Shown here: positions 22,240 through 33,487 of the stretch, piece by piece
How positions within the stretch are numbered: position 1 is the first letter of the stretch
Layout of the letters: each line of letters starts with the position of its first letter
Assembly (NCBI RefSeq): GCF_905171775.1
Contig: NC_053490.1
Span: forward strand, 29,563,042-29,627,041
Direction of reading: 5' to 3'
Length of the DNA: 64,000 nt
Source: Rana temporaria
Lineage: Eukaryota; Chordata; Amphibia; Anura; Ranidae
The notes under the pieces: generated by a model
Seen by the model: only the letters and a program-made list of their open reading frames with translations
What the model was told of the DNA's origin: nothing
Database searches by the model: none
Program-made: the position numbers and the translations under genes

Positions 22240-22640
22240 AAAACAAGGATCATGGAAACTCTCAATTCACCGGATAATCCCTCTCCCAGAATGGTCTTCC
22301 ACCGTTCCTCTCTCCACGGACCAATCGGATTTAGATATACTTAGATATCAGCAAAGTTTTAACCAGAGCAGCTCCAATGGCATAACCTGGCCATCGATGA
22401 CCCTGATGCGGAGATCTAGAAAATTTATTTCTACACTACTAACTTCATGGGTGAGTGAAATTCCTCTATCATTATGGTTTAAACCACTAATGAAATTATT
22501 CAAAGAATCAATGCTGCCATTCCATAGGAGGAGGATGTCGTCTATATATCTCTTCCAGAGTACCAGCTCAAGCCTGGACTCCTGATAGACGACATCCTCC
22601 TCCCATTTGGCCATGAAAAGGCTGGCCATGCTGGGGTCAT
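22240..22640 (-). pseudogene. Penelope-like element reverse transcriptase fragment
   Basis: On the minus strand, 22348-22629 encodes about 93 residues including WKRYIDDILLLW, the reverse-transcriptase catalytic motif C (YxDD form), preceded by MAKWEED and followed by EINFLDLRI. The order fits the RT core of Penelope-like elements. The fragment covers only the palm region around motif C and the segment after it. Upstream RT motifs, the GIY-YIG endonuclease and an intact frame beyond the stop near 22348 are missing. It is a relic with no expected activity. An LTR-type or L1-type RT is less likely because of the RYIDDI and FLDL spacing. Confidence 0.72.
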
Positions 22641-22792
22641 TAATTATGTGACCCAGATTGTGTTTTACAATAATTTATTGTAAGGGCCCATTCTCACCAT
22701 CTCAGTTCATTAACAAGTGTTGTACCGCACATCAGCGTTTACGGCAATCAAACTAAATGAGCTTCGAACACACCAAAAATGGTACAAACACC

Positions 22793-23452
22793 GGGGCAGA
22801 TTCAGGTACCGCTGCGCACTTCTTACGGAGGCGCAGCGTCCCGTTTTTTCCCTGCGCCCCCGCAAATTATCTGCGCTACGCTTCATTCATGAAGCAGTAG
22901 CCACGTAATTTGCGTGGGCGCTCCTCAAAAATGCCCGGCGTAAGGGCGCGTAATTTAAATGATCCCGTAGGGGGCGTGGATCATTTAAATTAGGCGCGTT
23001 CCCGCGCCGAACGTAGTGCGCATGCTCCATCGGGAAACTTTCCCGACGTGCATTGCGGCAAATGACGTCGCAAGGACGTCATTTACTTCAAAGTGAACGT
23101 GAATGGCATCCAGCGCCATTCACGATTCACTTACGCAAACGACGATAAATTTGAAATTCGCGACGCGGTAACGACGGGTATACGTACCATTGGCTCGCGT
23201 AGGGTTGTGAATCGGCGTTGGTATGCAATTTGCATACTATACGCTGACCACAACGGGAACGCCACCTAGCGGCCTGCGTAAGAATGCAGCCTAAGATATG
23301 ACGGCATAAGGAGCCTTATGCCAGTCATTTCTTAGGCTGCAGTCGGCGTATCGAGGTTCCTGAATCAAGAGCATTCGATACGCCGGGGCAAGTAAGCAAT
23401 TGCGCTGCGTAACTATGGTTACGCAGACGCAATTGCTCTCTGAATCTACCCC
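22793..23452. mobile_element. GGGCCAGATTC-family MITE, copy g (GGGGCAGATTC variant)
   Basis: The ends are GGGGCAGATTC and GAATCTACCCC, with the 3-bp duplication ACC (22790-22792 and 23453-23455). Sequence and block order are the reverse complement of copy c at 16015-16681. Confidence 0.88.
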
Positions 23453-23741
23453 ACCATTTCTAGCATCTAGCTGACAAGGCGCATAGGGGTGCCATTCAAA
23501 ATAAATGGTACTGCATCGCACCGATGCATTTACCGGTGTTGCAGAATTGCACGTATTACTGCAAAACGATAATATGAATGGACCCTAAGCAATGTTTTTA
23601 AGAAGGATTATAAACTCAGGGAATGATGGTACAATGTTATGATTTTATTAAATAATACATTCAATACATTTCTGCGCTTCTTAATAGAACCAACTCAAAC
23701 CTCAAAACTTAAAATGTCACTAAACCCACATCATAAAAAAC

Positions 23742-25712
23742 AGTGGCGGCCGCTCCCTTAGGGGCACAGGGCCACCGCCCCACTAATCCATGCACCCGGC
23801 CCCCTAATCTATATGCAGGGTGCCGGATGCATGCATTTAAAAAAAAGTTGGGCTTGGGGTGCAGAGCACTGCGCCCTGAGCCCACCCAGTTGTGTGACAA
23901 TAGAAAATTAATATTTGCTATTGTCTTCCTGATTCTCCTCCTGGCCATTAAGGAAGCGAGTCCTGAGACCCAATTGGCCGAGAGGAGAAGCAACCGTATT
24001 GGCCGCTGAGGAGAAGACGCAGGGAGAATCCGCAAAGGAGGAGACAACCGAGCAGGAGACACAGAGAACTCTAAAGAGGAGACATAGAGAAGGAGACACT
24101 GAGGAGGAGACGCAAAGGAGACTCTAAGGAGGAGACGCAGAGGAGACTCTAAGGAGGAGACGCAGAGGAGACTCTAAGGAGGAGACGCAGAGGAGACTCT
24201 AAGGAGGCAACGCAAAGGAGACTCTAAGGAGGAGACGCAGAGGAGACTCTGAGGAGGAGACGCAGAGAAGGAGACACAAAGGAGGAGACGCAGAGGAGAC
24301 TCTGAGCAGGAGACACAGAGGAGACTCTAAGGAGGAGACTCTAAGGAGGAGATGCAAAGGAGACTCTAAGGAGGCGACGCAAAGTAGACTCTAAGGAGGA
24401 GACGCAGAGGAGACTCTGAGGAGGAGACGCAGAGAAGGAGACACAAAGGAGGAGACGCAGAGGAGACTCTGAGCAGGAGACACAGAGGAGACTCTAAGGA
24501 GGAGACGCAAAGGAGACTCTATGGAGGAGACGCAGAGGAGACTCTGAGGAGGAGACGCAGAGAAGGAGACACAAAGGAGGAGACGCAGAGGAGACTCTGA
24601 GAAGGAGACAAAGAGAAGGAGACTCTGAGCAGGAGACGCAGAGGAGACTCTGAGGAGGAAACGCAGAGGAGATTCTGAGGAGAAGATGCAGAGGAGACTC
24701 TGAGGAGGAGATGCAGAGAAGGAGACTCTGAGGAGGAGACGCAGAGGAGACTCTGAGCAGGAGAAGCAGAGGAGACTCTGAGGAGGAGACACAGAGGAGG
24801 AGACACAGAGGAGGAGACTCTGAGGAGGAGACGCAGAGAAGGAGACACAGAGGAGGAGATGCAGAGAAGGAGACGCAGAGGAGGAGAAGCAGAGGAGGAG
24901 ACGCAGAGAAGGAGACGCAGAGGAGACTCTGACGAGGAGACGCAGAGGAGACTCTGATGAGGAGACGCAGAGAAGGAGACTCTGAGCAGGAGACTCTGTG
25001 GAGGAGACGCAGAGGAGGAGAAGCAGAGGAGACTCTGAGGAGGAGACACAGAGGAGGAGACGCAGAGGAAACTCTGAGGAGCAGACACAGAGGAGACTCT
25101 GAGGAGGAGAGGCAGAGGAGACGTAGAGGAGGAGACACAGAGGAGACGTAGAGGAGGAGATGCAGAAAAGGAGACACAGAGGAGGAGACGTAGAGGAGGA
25201 GACACAGAGGAGGAGACGTAGAGGAGGAGACACAGAGGAGCAGACACAGAGGAGACTCTGAGGAGGAGATGCAGAGGAGACTCTGAGGAGGAGACGCAGA
25301 GGAGACTCTGATGAGGAGACGCAGAGAAGGAGACTCTGAGCAGGAGACACAGAGGAGACTCTGTGGAGGAGACGCAGAGGAGGAGAAGCAGAGGAGACTC
25401 TGAGGAGGAGACACAGAGGAGGAGACGCAGAGGAGACTCTGAGGAGCAGACGCAGAGGAGACTCAGAGGAGGAGACGCAGAGGAGACTCTGAGGAGGAGA
25501 CGCAGAGGAGACTCTGAGGAGGAGACACAAAGAAGGAGACTCTGAGGAGAAGACGCAGGCCCGCGATCTAGATGGAGTACGTGCAGGGTTTGACGATGGA
25601 CTAAGAGACCGGGGGGTTTGACTGACAAACCGAATGGGGGTGGTTGACCGAATGGAGGGGGGAGGGGTTGTATGTTGGTTTGTTTGCCGCCTCCCCCCCC
25701 CCCGGCGGCGAG
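23742..25712. mobile_element. hAT-like element with a 25-bp minisatellite, right end lost
   Basis: It starts CAGTGGCGGCCGCTCCCT, a hAT-style terminus, followed by a C/G-rich segment and the minisatellite at 24040-25560. The expected inverted right end is not found; the unit runs into the Tc1/mariner fragment at 25713. The Ser/Leu-rich and Arg/Glu-rich frames of 300-400 codons are translated array and are not genes. Confidence 0.55.
24040..25560. repeat. 25-bp purine-rich minisatellite
   Basis: Tandem units of the form GAGGAGACGCAGAGGAGACTC with variants (CTCTGA, CTCTAAG, AAGGAGACAC), about 1.5 kb in all. Translated frames repeat every 25 residues, which gives the 25-bp period. The top strand is nearly pure purine apart from the C/T of GACGC and CTCT. 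Confidence 0.95.
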
Positions 25713-25900
25713 CGGTTTAGACATTATTGGCTGTGTGTTGAGTTATTTTGAGAGGACAGCAAATTTATACTGTTATACAAGCTGTACACTCACTACTTTA
25801 TATTGTAGCAAAGTGTCATTTCTTCAGTGTTGTCACATTAAATTATAGAATAAAATATTTACAAAAATGTGAGGGGTGTACTTACTTTTGTGATATACTG
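25713..25900. mobile_element. Tc1/mariner terminal fragment 2
   Basis: It ends GTACTTACTTTTGTGATATA, then CTG, with TA at 25901-25902, and includes TTGTCACATTAAATTATAG and AAGTGTCATTTCTTCAGTG. I recognise this as the outer end of a second, widespread Tc1-like family. Only one end is present and there is no transposase. Confidence 0.85.
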
Positions 25901-26189
25901 TAAGGTTGGCATTCTGACCTCCACTATAAAGGGAATTTTCTTGCCAGTAGCCATCTAGGTAAGGGGCATTTTTCTCACTGACCCCCAATGAATTGTTTTT
26001 AGCTGATGTTCTCTAAGACCTGAAAATAATTTCCATAGTTTCTCTGGGATACAAAGGTTAGGAAAGACTAACATTAGTGGTTCAAGTTCATCCTATAAAG
26101 GCAGGGCCGTCTTTACCGCAGGGCAAATGGGGCAGGTGCCCTGGGCCCTGTCACTGTTGGGGGCCCAAAGCAACCCCCTTTAAACCCTT

Positions 26190-26930
26190 TTTTTTTTTTT
26201 TTTTTTTTGGGGGCCCAAAGCAACCCCCTTTAAACCCTTTTTTTTTTTTTTTTAGGGGTCCGGAGGCCCCCAGGGGCCCGGAGGGCCCCAGATGGCAACC
26301 CCCCAATTTTTTATTTATTTTTAAATAAAAAAAAATATATTTTTTTAATATTTTTTTTTTTATTAAAGGGACAATTTTTTAGGGGTCCCCAGGGGCCCCC
26401 AGGGGCCCAGATGGCAACGCCCCTTTTTTTATTTATTTTTAAATAATAAAAAAAAATTTAATATATTTTTTTATTTATTAAAGGGCTCAGAGGTCCCCAT
26501 GTGGCAAACACCCTTTATTTTTTTTTATAAATGTTTATTTTTTTATTTTTGTTTATATATTTTGTTTTATTGAAGGGCCCAGAGGTCCCCAGGGCCCTGG
26601 ATGGCAACCCCCCCTTTTTATTTTTTTATTTTTTTATAAACGTTTCTTTTTTATATATATATTTTTTATTTTTTATTAAAGGGCCCAGAGGTCCCGGATG
26701 GCAACCCCCTTTTTTTTGTAATTTATTTTTATTAAAAAAAAATTATTAAAGGGCCCAGAGGTCCCCATGGCCCCAGATTGCAACCCCCTTTTTAAAATAT
26801 ATTGTTTATATATATTTTTTATTTCTTTTTTTCTTTTTATTAAAGGGCCCAGAGGATGGCTACACCCCTTTTTTTATATATATTTTTGTTTATTTCTTTT
26901 TTCTTTTTTTGTAAAGGGCCCCCTGCTTCT
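26190..26930. repeat. GGGCCC/T-run tandem repeat within the hAT element
   Basis: Units of about 90-130 bases carry AAAGGGCCCAGAGGTCCCC, GATGGCAACCCCC and a long T- and A-rich tract. Unit length varies because the homopolymer tracts differ. Confidence 0.7.
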
Positions 26931-27611
26931 AAATTCGTGGCAGCCCCCCCCTGCTTCTCAATTTCAGACGGCAGCACCCCCCCATCCCGGTTCTCTGCTC
27001 CAGGGGGCCCATGCCTGAAGCTGTGTAAGTGGCCCCATAATTCCTGATGGTGGCCCTGTCGCCCGTTAAGCCCCTGTGCTGCCCACAAATCAGGCTGAAA
27101 ATCATCAGCGGCACGCAGCCTGTGACAGTACTGCTTCCCTTCCCAGTGTTTTAAAATGTACAGCACCCCTGGCTTCCCTTTACACGTGCACTTCTCCCTT
27201 CCTGCCACTGGGTGCTGCTTGTATATAAAAGTGAATTAGAATGTGATTTTATAACATCCCCAGTTTGCTCTTCCCGAGGCTGACTTCTTCATGTCCTGCT
27301 CCTCAAGGTATGTCACTGTTTGCTAATCTATATTGTAAATTGAAGTTTTCTGTAGAGTGTGCCCAAAGTCTTTATAATATTTGATGATTCACTGCAGGTC
27401 TGGTCAGTGTTTTAAAAAGTTCCTCTATTTTACACATGGCATGGCATGGGGGTCACAGCACCTTCTGTCCATTCTGCTTTAGCACCATGGGACCCCATGC
27501 CATGCCATGTGTAAAATAGAGGAACTCTTTAAATCACAGACCAGACCTGCAGTCCAGGCTGAGTAAGGCCTCAGAGCACATGGCATTACTGTCTGTATTT
27601 AACTGCTTGAT

Positions 27612-28105
27612 GGGCTTATTTTGGGCCTGGCTGGTTCACATGTATGTGTTTTGGCGGCCCACATTTGCGCAGGCATAGCAGCCCATTCATTTGAATGGAC
27701 CGCCATGCCTGCGTTTCCTGCAAAGAAAAGCGCATGCCTCATGTAATAGGTTGCGCACACGGCACGTCTATGCCCATCAAGCACTGAAATACAGCACTGT
27801 CTGTCCATTCTGCTGTCTGCTGTGACTTATCTGCAGTTCCTGCACTGTCAAACTTGCTGCATTTTTAGACGTTTAGGTCACGCTTTTAAAAACACAGTGC
27901 GTTTGTGTGTGCAAGAACTGCAGGTAAGTAGCATGGCGCAAAAGCAGAATGGATTTCAAGGCAACTGTATTTTTCAAATGCTGAATGCACTTTTTTTCTG
28001 CAGGAAACGAAGGCATGGCAGCCCATTCAAATCAATGGGCAGCTGTACCTGCACAAATGAGGACCGCCAAAACATACATGTGAACCAGCCAGGCCCAAAA
28101 TAAGC
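27612..28105. repeat. Inverted repeat inside the hAT element
   Basis: CTTATTTTGGGCCTGGCTGG at 27616 is matched by the inverted CCAGCCAGGCCCAAAATAAG ending at 28104. The arms continue with the GCCCATTCATTTGAATGG and GGAAACG/CGTTTCC segments. A smaller inverted pair, TGTGTAAAATAGAGGAACT, brackets about 27420-27530. Confidence 0.7.
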
Positions 28106-28266
28106 TGGAGGGGGGCCCATAAAAAATGTTTGCCCAGGGCCCAAACCATATTAAAGACGGCCCTGTATAAAGGGAACCTGTTATTTTGCTAAGTATAAGC
28201 AAAGTATCCGATCACTTGTTGCATTAATGAGAACGTTTTCAGTGAAGTCACATGGAAGCACACTGT

Positions 28267-29687
28267 GGGCCAGATTCACAAAGAGATACGACGGTGTATC
28301 TCCTGATACGCCGTCGTATCTCTGAGTTCCGTCGGTCGCATCTATGCGACTGATTCATAGAATCAGTTACGCATAGATTAGGTAGATTCAGGTACAATGG
28401 CATAAAGTTAGGGCGGCGTAGCTTAGCCTGTTTAGGCTACACCGCCGTAAATTAGCTAGGCTAGTAATGATTCTCAATATACTTACCTGCTAATTTACGG
28501 CGGCGTAGCCTAAAATGAGCGGGCGTAAGGGCGCCTAATTCAAATGGGTTGGGGGGGGGGGGGTTCATGGTAATGAGGCTTGACCTCACGTTTTTGATGT
28601 TTTTTGTCACTGTGCATGCGCCGGGCGACTACATTTCCCAGTGTGCATTGCGGCTAAGTACGCTGTACGGGCCTATTGATTTAGACATGGACGTAAACGG
28701 CGTAAATCGATATTCGCGGACGAATTACGCAAATGACGTAAAAATTTCGAATTTCGTGGCGGGAACGGCGGCCATACTTAACATTACTATTCCACTAGAG
28801 CCTAGCACTAACTTTACGCGGCCTATCTCTTACATAAACAGCGTAAAAGTACTGCGTCGGCCTGGCGTACGTTCGTGAATCGGCGTATCCCCTCATTTAC
28901 ATAATCTACGCCGGCCGCAATGGAAGCGCCATCTAGCGGCCATCAGAAACATTGCAATCTAAGATAGGCGCAAGCCGTCGTATCTTAGATATGTTTAAGT
29001 GTATCTCTGTTAGAGAATACACTTAAACATAGGTCGGTGCAGATTCAGAGTTAGGTCGGCTTATCTGTAGATAAGCTGGCCTAACTCTTTCTGAATCTAC
29101 CTAAGAAATGCCTAAGATCCGACAGGTGTAAGTGACTTACACCGTCGGATCTTAGGCTGCAATTCCAGACCGGCCGCTAGGTGGCGCTTCCGTGTCTTTT
29201 ACGCGTTGAATATGCGTAAAAGACACGGTTTTTTTTTACGTCGTTTGCGTTCGGCTTTTTTCGGCGTATAGTTACCCCTGGGTCTATGAGGCGCAGCCAG
29301 TGTTAAGTATGGCCGTCGTTCCTGCGACGGAATTTGAATTTTTTACGTCGTTTGCGTAAGTCGTTTGCGAATACGGATGGACGTAATTTACGTAAATGTC
29401 GAAACCAATGACGTCCTTGCGACGTCATTTGGAGCAATGCACGCTGGGAAAATTTCCGGACGGCGCATGCGCTGTTCGATTGGCGCGGGGACGCGCCTGA
29501 TTTGAATAGTACACTCCCCCTAGCCGCGGAATTTGAATTCCGCCGGGGGATTTACGATACGGCGCCGCAAGTTTTGAGGTAAGTGCTTTGTGAATAAAGC
29601 ACTCGCCTCAAAAATTTGCGGCGGCGGATCGTAAATCAGATAGGTTACGCGGATCTAAAGATCCGCTAACCTATCTGAATCTGGCCC
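28267..29687. mobile_element. GGGCCAGATTC-family MITE, copy h, with another MITE nested inside
   Basis: The ends are GGGCCAGATTC and GAATCTGGCCC. The left piece 28267-28380 stops at GCATAGATTA, and the right piece resumes at AAGAAATGCCTAAGATCCGA, as in uninterrupted copies (CGCATAGAT...AAGATCCGAC near 47985). The insert is 28381-29100. No 3-bp duplication is evident (GTG/TAC). Confidence 0.72.
28381..29100. mobile_element. GGTAGATTC-ended MITE nested in copy h
   Basis: It begins GGTAGATTCAGGTAC and ends TTCTGAATCTACC, with TA on each side. It is a palindromic MITE clearly related to the GGGCCAGATTC family, but the leading GG is shorter and no clear 3-bp duplication remains. A run of 14 G lies at about 28549-28562. 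Confidence 0.65.
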
Positions 29688-30651
29688 TACATCTGCAAAC
29701 AGCAGAGGCGCCAGTCCTTGCAGTCAGTTAGGCTGAAGAATTGTAGGCATGTTCCAGCCCTTTGAAGATTAATTCACATGTACGGTTGCCAAGATGTTGT
29801 CTCACGATCTATATTGCTAATTACATGGCTAATTCATAATATTGACATACTTCTTCTTGTACAACAACCTTAGCACGCCGTTACGCTTCACAATTAACCC
29901 TTTTGCTGCCATTGACTTGCTCAATTTTTCGTCTCTTTTAATAATAATAATAATAATAATAAAAAAAGTAATAAAGGAAATGATGAGCGCAAAAATATAT
30001 GGAATGGTGCAAATACCACATCAAAAATGTGAATGATAAGTGACAATTTGAAACAGTGAATGTGATCCTCCTAGGTAGAGGAACTGACATAAACACACAA
30101 ACGCCACTAAACTAGTGGTAGCTGGAGTGTGCAATCAAGGGTAATAATGAAAAGTGTCCAATAAGTGATAATAAATAAATTGATAAATATAATGTCCCAA
30201 AATGGCAAAACAATTGCAGTGATTCCTATGTGAGATATGGAAGCGATGTGCTGTATCTCTTATAGAATGATGAAAACATCCACACGACAGGTGGGCTCAC
30301 AATGCGCTTACCTCCCCCATGATGGGTAATCAGCCTTAGAAATCCTCAAATGGAAAGCCTGCAGTTCGATCTCCTCTCCCAATGGGTGATCTGCGATGTC
30401 CAAGCACTCTCTCCAGAGACGTGTCCTTCCCACTGAATACAGGTTCCTAGGCTCACAAAGATGGCCGCGCCGTATCCATATAATTGCCAGGGATATCAAC
30501 AGAAAAAAGCTCCCATAGTGAAGAATTTCCCAAAAGGGATTTATTTATACTTCAAACAATAGATAAAAAGATAGTCCAAACATGGAAAATTGAAAATAAA
30601 AGTCCAGCAACGTGTAGTGACAAGCAGCGATGTTTCAAACGAGATGCCGCG

Positions 30652-30788
30652 TCACTTCCGGTTACGTCTAAAATGCCTTACGCGTTGCGTCACGACACGT
30701 GACTTCATCAGAGGCAGCCTCACTTCCGGTTACGTCTAAAATGCCTTACGCGTTGCGTCACGACACGACACGTGACTTCATCAGAGGC
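30652..30788. repeat. Tandem duplication at the palindrome centre
   Basis: The segment from CACTTCCGGTTACG to TCATCAGAGGCAGC is present twice in direct order on the left side of the palindrome and once, inverted, on the right. The second copy has an extra CACGA. This gives the element an asymmetric centre. Confidence 0.85.
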
Positions 30789-30789
30789 A

Positions 30790-30830
30790 GCCTCTGATGA
30801 AGTCACGTGTCGTGACGCAACGCGTAAGGC
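30790..30830 (+). ncRNA. Hammerhead-ribozyme-like motif, degenerate
   Basis: The order is stem I strand GCCT, core CTGATGA, one extra A, stem II GTCACG-TGT-CGTGAC (six perfect pairs), GCAA where GAAA is expected, a tiny stem III A-CGCG-T, cleavage-site A, and the stem I partner AGGC. Stem I and stem II pair perfectly. The A-to-C change in the GAA core and the extra A after CTGATGA argue against activity of this copy. Two more copies lie on the minus strand of the left arm (30675-30715 and 30743-30788). Hammerhead motifs in Penelope-like elements are established; this assignment is my inference. Confidence 0.4.
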
Positions 30831-31707
30831 ATTTTAGACGTAACCGGAAGTGACGCGGCATCTCGTTTGAAACATCGCTGCCTGTCACTACACGTTGCTG
30901 GACTTTTATTTTCAATTTTCCATGTTTGGACTATCTTTTTATCTATTGTTTGAAGTATAAATAAATCCCTTTTGGGAAATTCTTCACTATGGGAGCTTTT
31001 TTCTGTTGATATCCCTGGCAATTATATGGATACGGCGCGGCCATCTTTGTGAAGCCTAGGAACCTGTATTCAGTGGGAAGGACACGTCTCTGGAGAGAGT
31101 GCTTGGACATCGCAGACCACCCATTGGGAGAGGAGATCGAACTGCAGGCTTTCCATTTGAGGATTTCTAAGGCTGATTACCCATCATGGGGGAGGTAAGC
31201 GCATTGTGAGCCCACCTGTCGTGTGGATGTTTTCATCATTCTATAAGAGATACAGCACATCGCTTCCATATCTCACATAGGAATCACTGCAATTTTTTTG
31301 CCATTTTGGGACATTATATTTATCAATTTATTTATTATCACTTATTGGACACTTTTCATTATTACCCTTGATTGCACACTCCAGCTACCACTAGTTTAGT
31401 GGCGTTTGTGTGTTTATGTCAGTTCCTCTACCTAGGAGGATCACATTCACTGTTTCAAATTGTCACTTATCATTCACATTTTTGATGTGGTATTTGCACC
31501 ATTCCATATATTTTTGCGCTCATCATTTCCTTTATTCATTTCTTATATTTGTTGTTAGTACAATTCAGATTTGAGCTGCATTAATTTACATTTAGTTTGT
31601 TTGTATTTTTTCACCCTCACTTTGTTAGTATTGGCTAGCGCTTTAGTCACTTCTTCTTTTGTTGAATAAAAAAAGTATCAATAGTGCATAATTATATTAT
31701 AAATACT

Positions 31708-32445
31708 GGCCCGGATTCAGAAAGGACTTACGACGGCGTATCTCCAGATACGCCGTCGTAAGTCCAAATGAGCGCCGTCGTATCTATGCGCTGATTCATA
31801 AAGGCAGTTACGCCTGAATTTGGCCACGATACGACCGACGTAAGTCTCCTACGCCGTCGTAACTTGGGTGCATATTTACGGCCGCTAGGGGCGCTTCCGT
31901 AGATTTACGCGTCGAATATGCAAATGACCTAGATACGGCGATTCAGAAACGTACTTGCGCCCGTCGGATTTAGCTACGCCGTTTACGTAAGGCGTCGGTC
32001 CGGCGTAACTTTACCCCTCATAAAGCAGGGGTAAGTCATGTTAAGGTATGGACGTCGGAAACGTCGGAACAGCGTCATATTTTACGTCGTTTGCGTAAGT
32101 CGTACGTGAATGGGGCTGTGCGTATGTTACGTTTACGTTGACAAAGCATTGAGCCGACGTATCTTAGGGAGTATTTGCGATGTGACTCTGAGCATGCGCG
32201 CGCATGCGCCGTTCGATCGGCCATGCATTTACATGGGGTCACGCTTTATTACAATACAACACGCCCACTGCCTTGCTACTTTGAATTACGCGGGCTTACG
32301 CCGGCCCATTTACGATACGCCGACGTAACTTTGGGAGCAAGTGCTTTCTGAATACAATACTTGCCTCTCAATGTTACGTCGGCATAGCGCATAGGAGATG
32401 CGTTACGCCTGCTCAAAGATACGACAATGTATCTGAATCGCGGCC
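31708..32445. mobile_element. GGGCCAGATTC-family MITE, copy i
   Basis: The left end is GGCCCGGATTC and the right end GAATCGCGGCC, with the usual TACGACGGCGTA palindromes, GGCCGCTAGGGGCGCTTCC and AATATGCAAATGA blocks. Overall order matches copy a. No 3-bp duplication is readable (ACT/TAG), so the outermost bases have probably changed. Confidence 0.72.
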
Positions 32446-32689
32446 TAGGTCTTTGACAGAATTTACATGATTTTTCATGGGAAAGAAAACACAGCTCACC
32501 AATACTAATAGATGGTTATTATATGCACACAACTAAGCCCATACGCTGATTTGTATTTTTAATGTATGTTTTTAAAAAGCTTTCATAAATTTGGAGCATT
32601 CTGACATTTTTGACATTATATGATGGTCTTATGGTGATTTGGTGACAATAATCATCCTTTTATGAATCTGGTGTAGCACCCTCCTAGTT

Positions 32690-32992
32690 GGTGTCAGTTG
32701 CTAGGCAAATTTAGTTTAGCTATTCTGCAGCCAGAGGAGCAGTGGTTGATTACCTTTGTCTGCTCAATGTTCTGCAGGTTGCTTATCTGATTATTTCCCC
32801 CTGCATTCTAGAGAAAAGACAAAGGGGCAGCTTGAATATTTATGGGGACCTAGTCAATCCATGGGGACTGGGAGGTGTGTTACGTAGGTGGCTGGAGAGC
32901 CCATGAATAGTATGAGACCTGGAGCAGATGGAAGTGGGTACTGGGTCCAGTCTTGCAAGAGGAATCCCCTGTCTAAGGGGATCTGCCCCTTA
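32690..32992. repeat. Dispersed repeat A, copy 2 (cut by MITE chain)
   Basis: It parallels 5085-5445 and is cut at TTA (32990-32992), where three MITEs are inserted in a row. Its possible continuation after the chain is not recognised. It may start near the TGTAGCACCCTCCTAG at 32672, which would fit an LTR-like TG start. Confidence 0.45.
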
Positions 32993-33484
32993 GGCCCCAT
33001 ACACACGGGAGGATTTATCCGCGGATACGGTCCAGCGGAACGTTTCCGCGAATAAATCCTCTCGAGGATTTCAGCAGATTTCTCATGCGATGGAGTGTAC
33101 TCACCATCGCATTGAAATCCGCGCCGAAATCCTCTGGCGATGACGTGTCGCGCCGTCGCCGCGATTATGACGCGGCGACGTGCGCGACGCTGTCATATAA
33201 GGAATTCCACGCATGCGTTGAATCATTACGACGCATGCGGGGGATCCCTTCGGACGGATGGATCCGGTGAGTCTATACAGACCAGCGGATCCATCCGTTG
33301 GGATGGATTCCAGCAGATGGATTTGTTTAGCATGTCAGCGAATATTCGATCTGCTGGAATCCATCCCAGGGGAGATATATCCGCGGAAACAGATCCGCTG
33401 GAGTGTACACACCATAGGATCTATCCGCTGAAACCCATTCGCTGGGATTTTTCAGCGGATGGATTCTATCGTGTGTATGGGGCC
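32993..33484. mobile_element. GGCCCCATACACACG-ended palindromic MITE, chain member 1
   Basis: It begins GGCCCCATACACACGGGAGG and ends TCGTGTGTATGGGGCC. TTA precedes it (32990-32992) and TAA follows (33485-33487). The interior is palindromic, with ATCCGCGGAT and CCATCGCATTGAAATCC blocks and GATGACGTGTCGCGCCG. Very similar to the next element. Confidence 0.82.
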
Positions 33485-33487
33485 TAA

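Larger units (their letters stand above)
26102..28165. mobile_element. 2.06-kb hAT non-autonomous element (CAGGGCCGTCTTT ends)
   Basis: CAGGGCCGTCTTTACC at the left and AAAGACGGCCCTG at the right are inverted ends. The flanks are a perfect 8-bp duplication, TATAAAGG (26094-26101 and 28166-28173). Inside are a degenerate tandem repeat of GGGCCCAGAGGTCCCC-type units separated by T/A-rich runs (26190-26930) and a long inverted repeat at 27612-28105. No transposase frame is visible. Confidence 0.92.
29971..31664. mobile_element. Palindromic Penelope-like retroelement copy with 13-bp target duplication
   Basis: A perfect 13-bp duplication, AATAAAAAAAGTA, flanks the unit (29958-29970 and 31665-31677), as expected for target-primed retrotransposition and too long for a DNA transposon. 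Inside, two arms of about 780 bases (29971-30788 and 30790-31535) are inverted copies with roughly 99% identity, judging from arm frames that differ at one residue. A unique tail of about 130 bases ending in GGCTAGCGCTTTAG follows. The inverted arm-arm-tail layout and hammerhead-like motifs resemble Penelope-like terminal repeats. No coding region is present. Confidence 0.7.

Noticed and set aside
24391..25724. Ser/Leu-rich frames of 300-400 codons on the minus strand
   Set aside because: Translation of the 25-bp minisatellite, repeating every 25 residues in three frames.
30484..31021. Two near-identical 72-codon frames on opposite strands
   Set aside because: They mirror each other because they lie in the two arms of a palindrome; no domain and no initiation context to support a gene.
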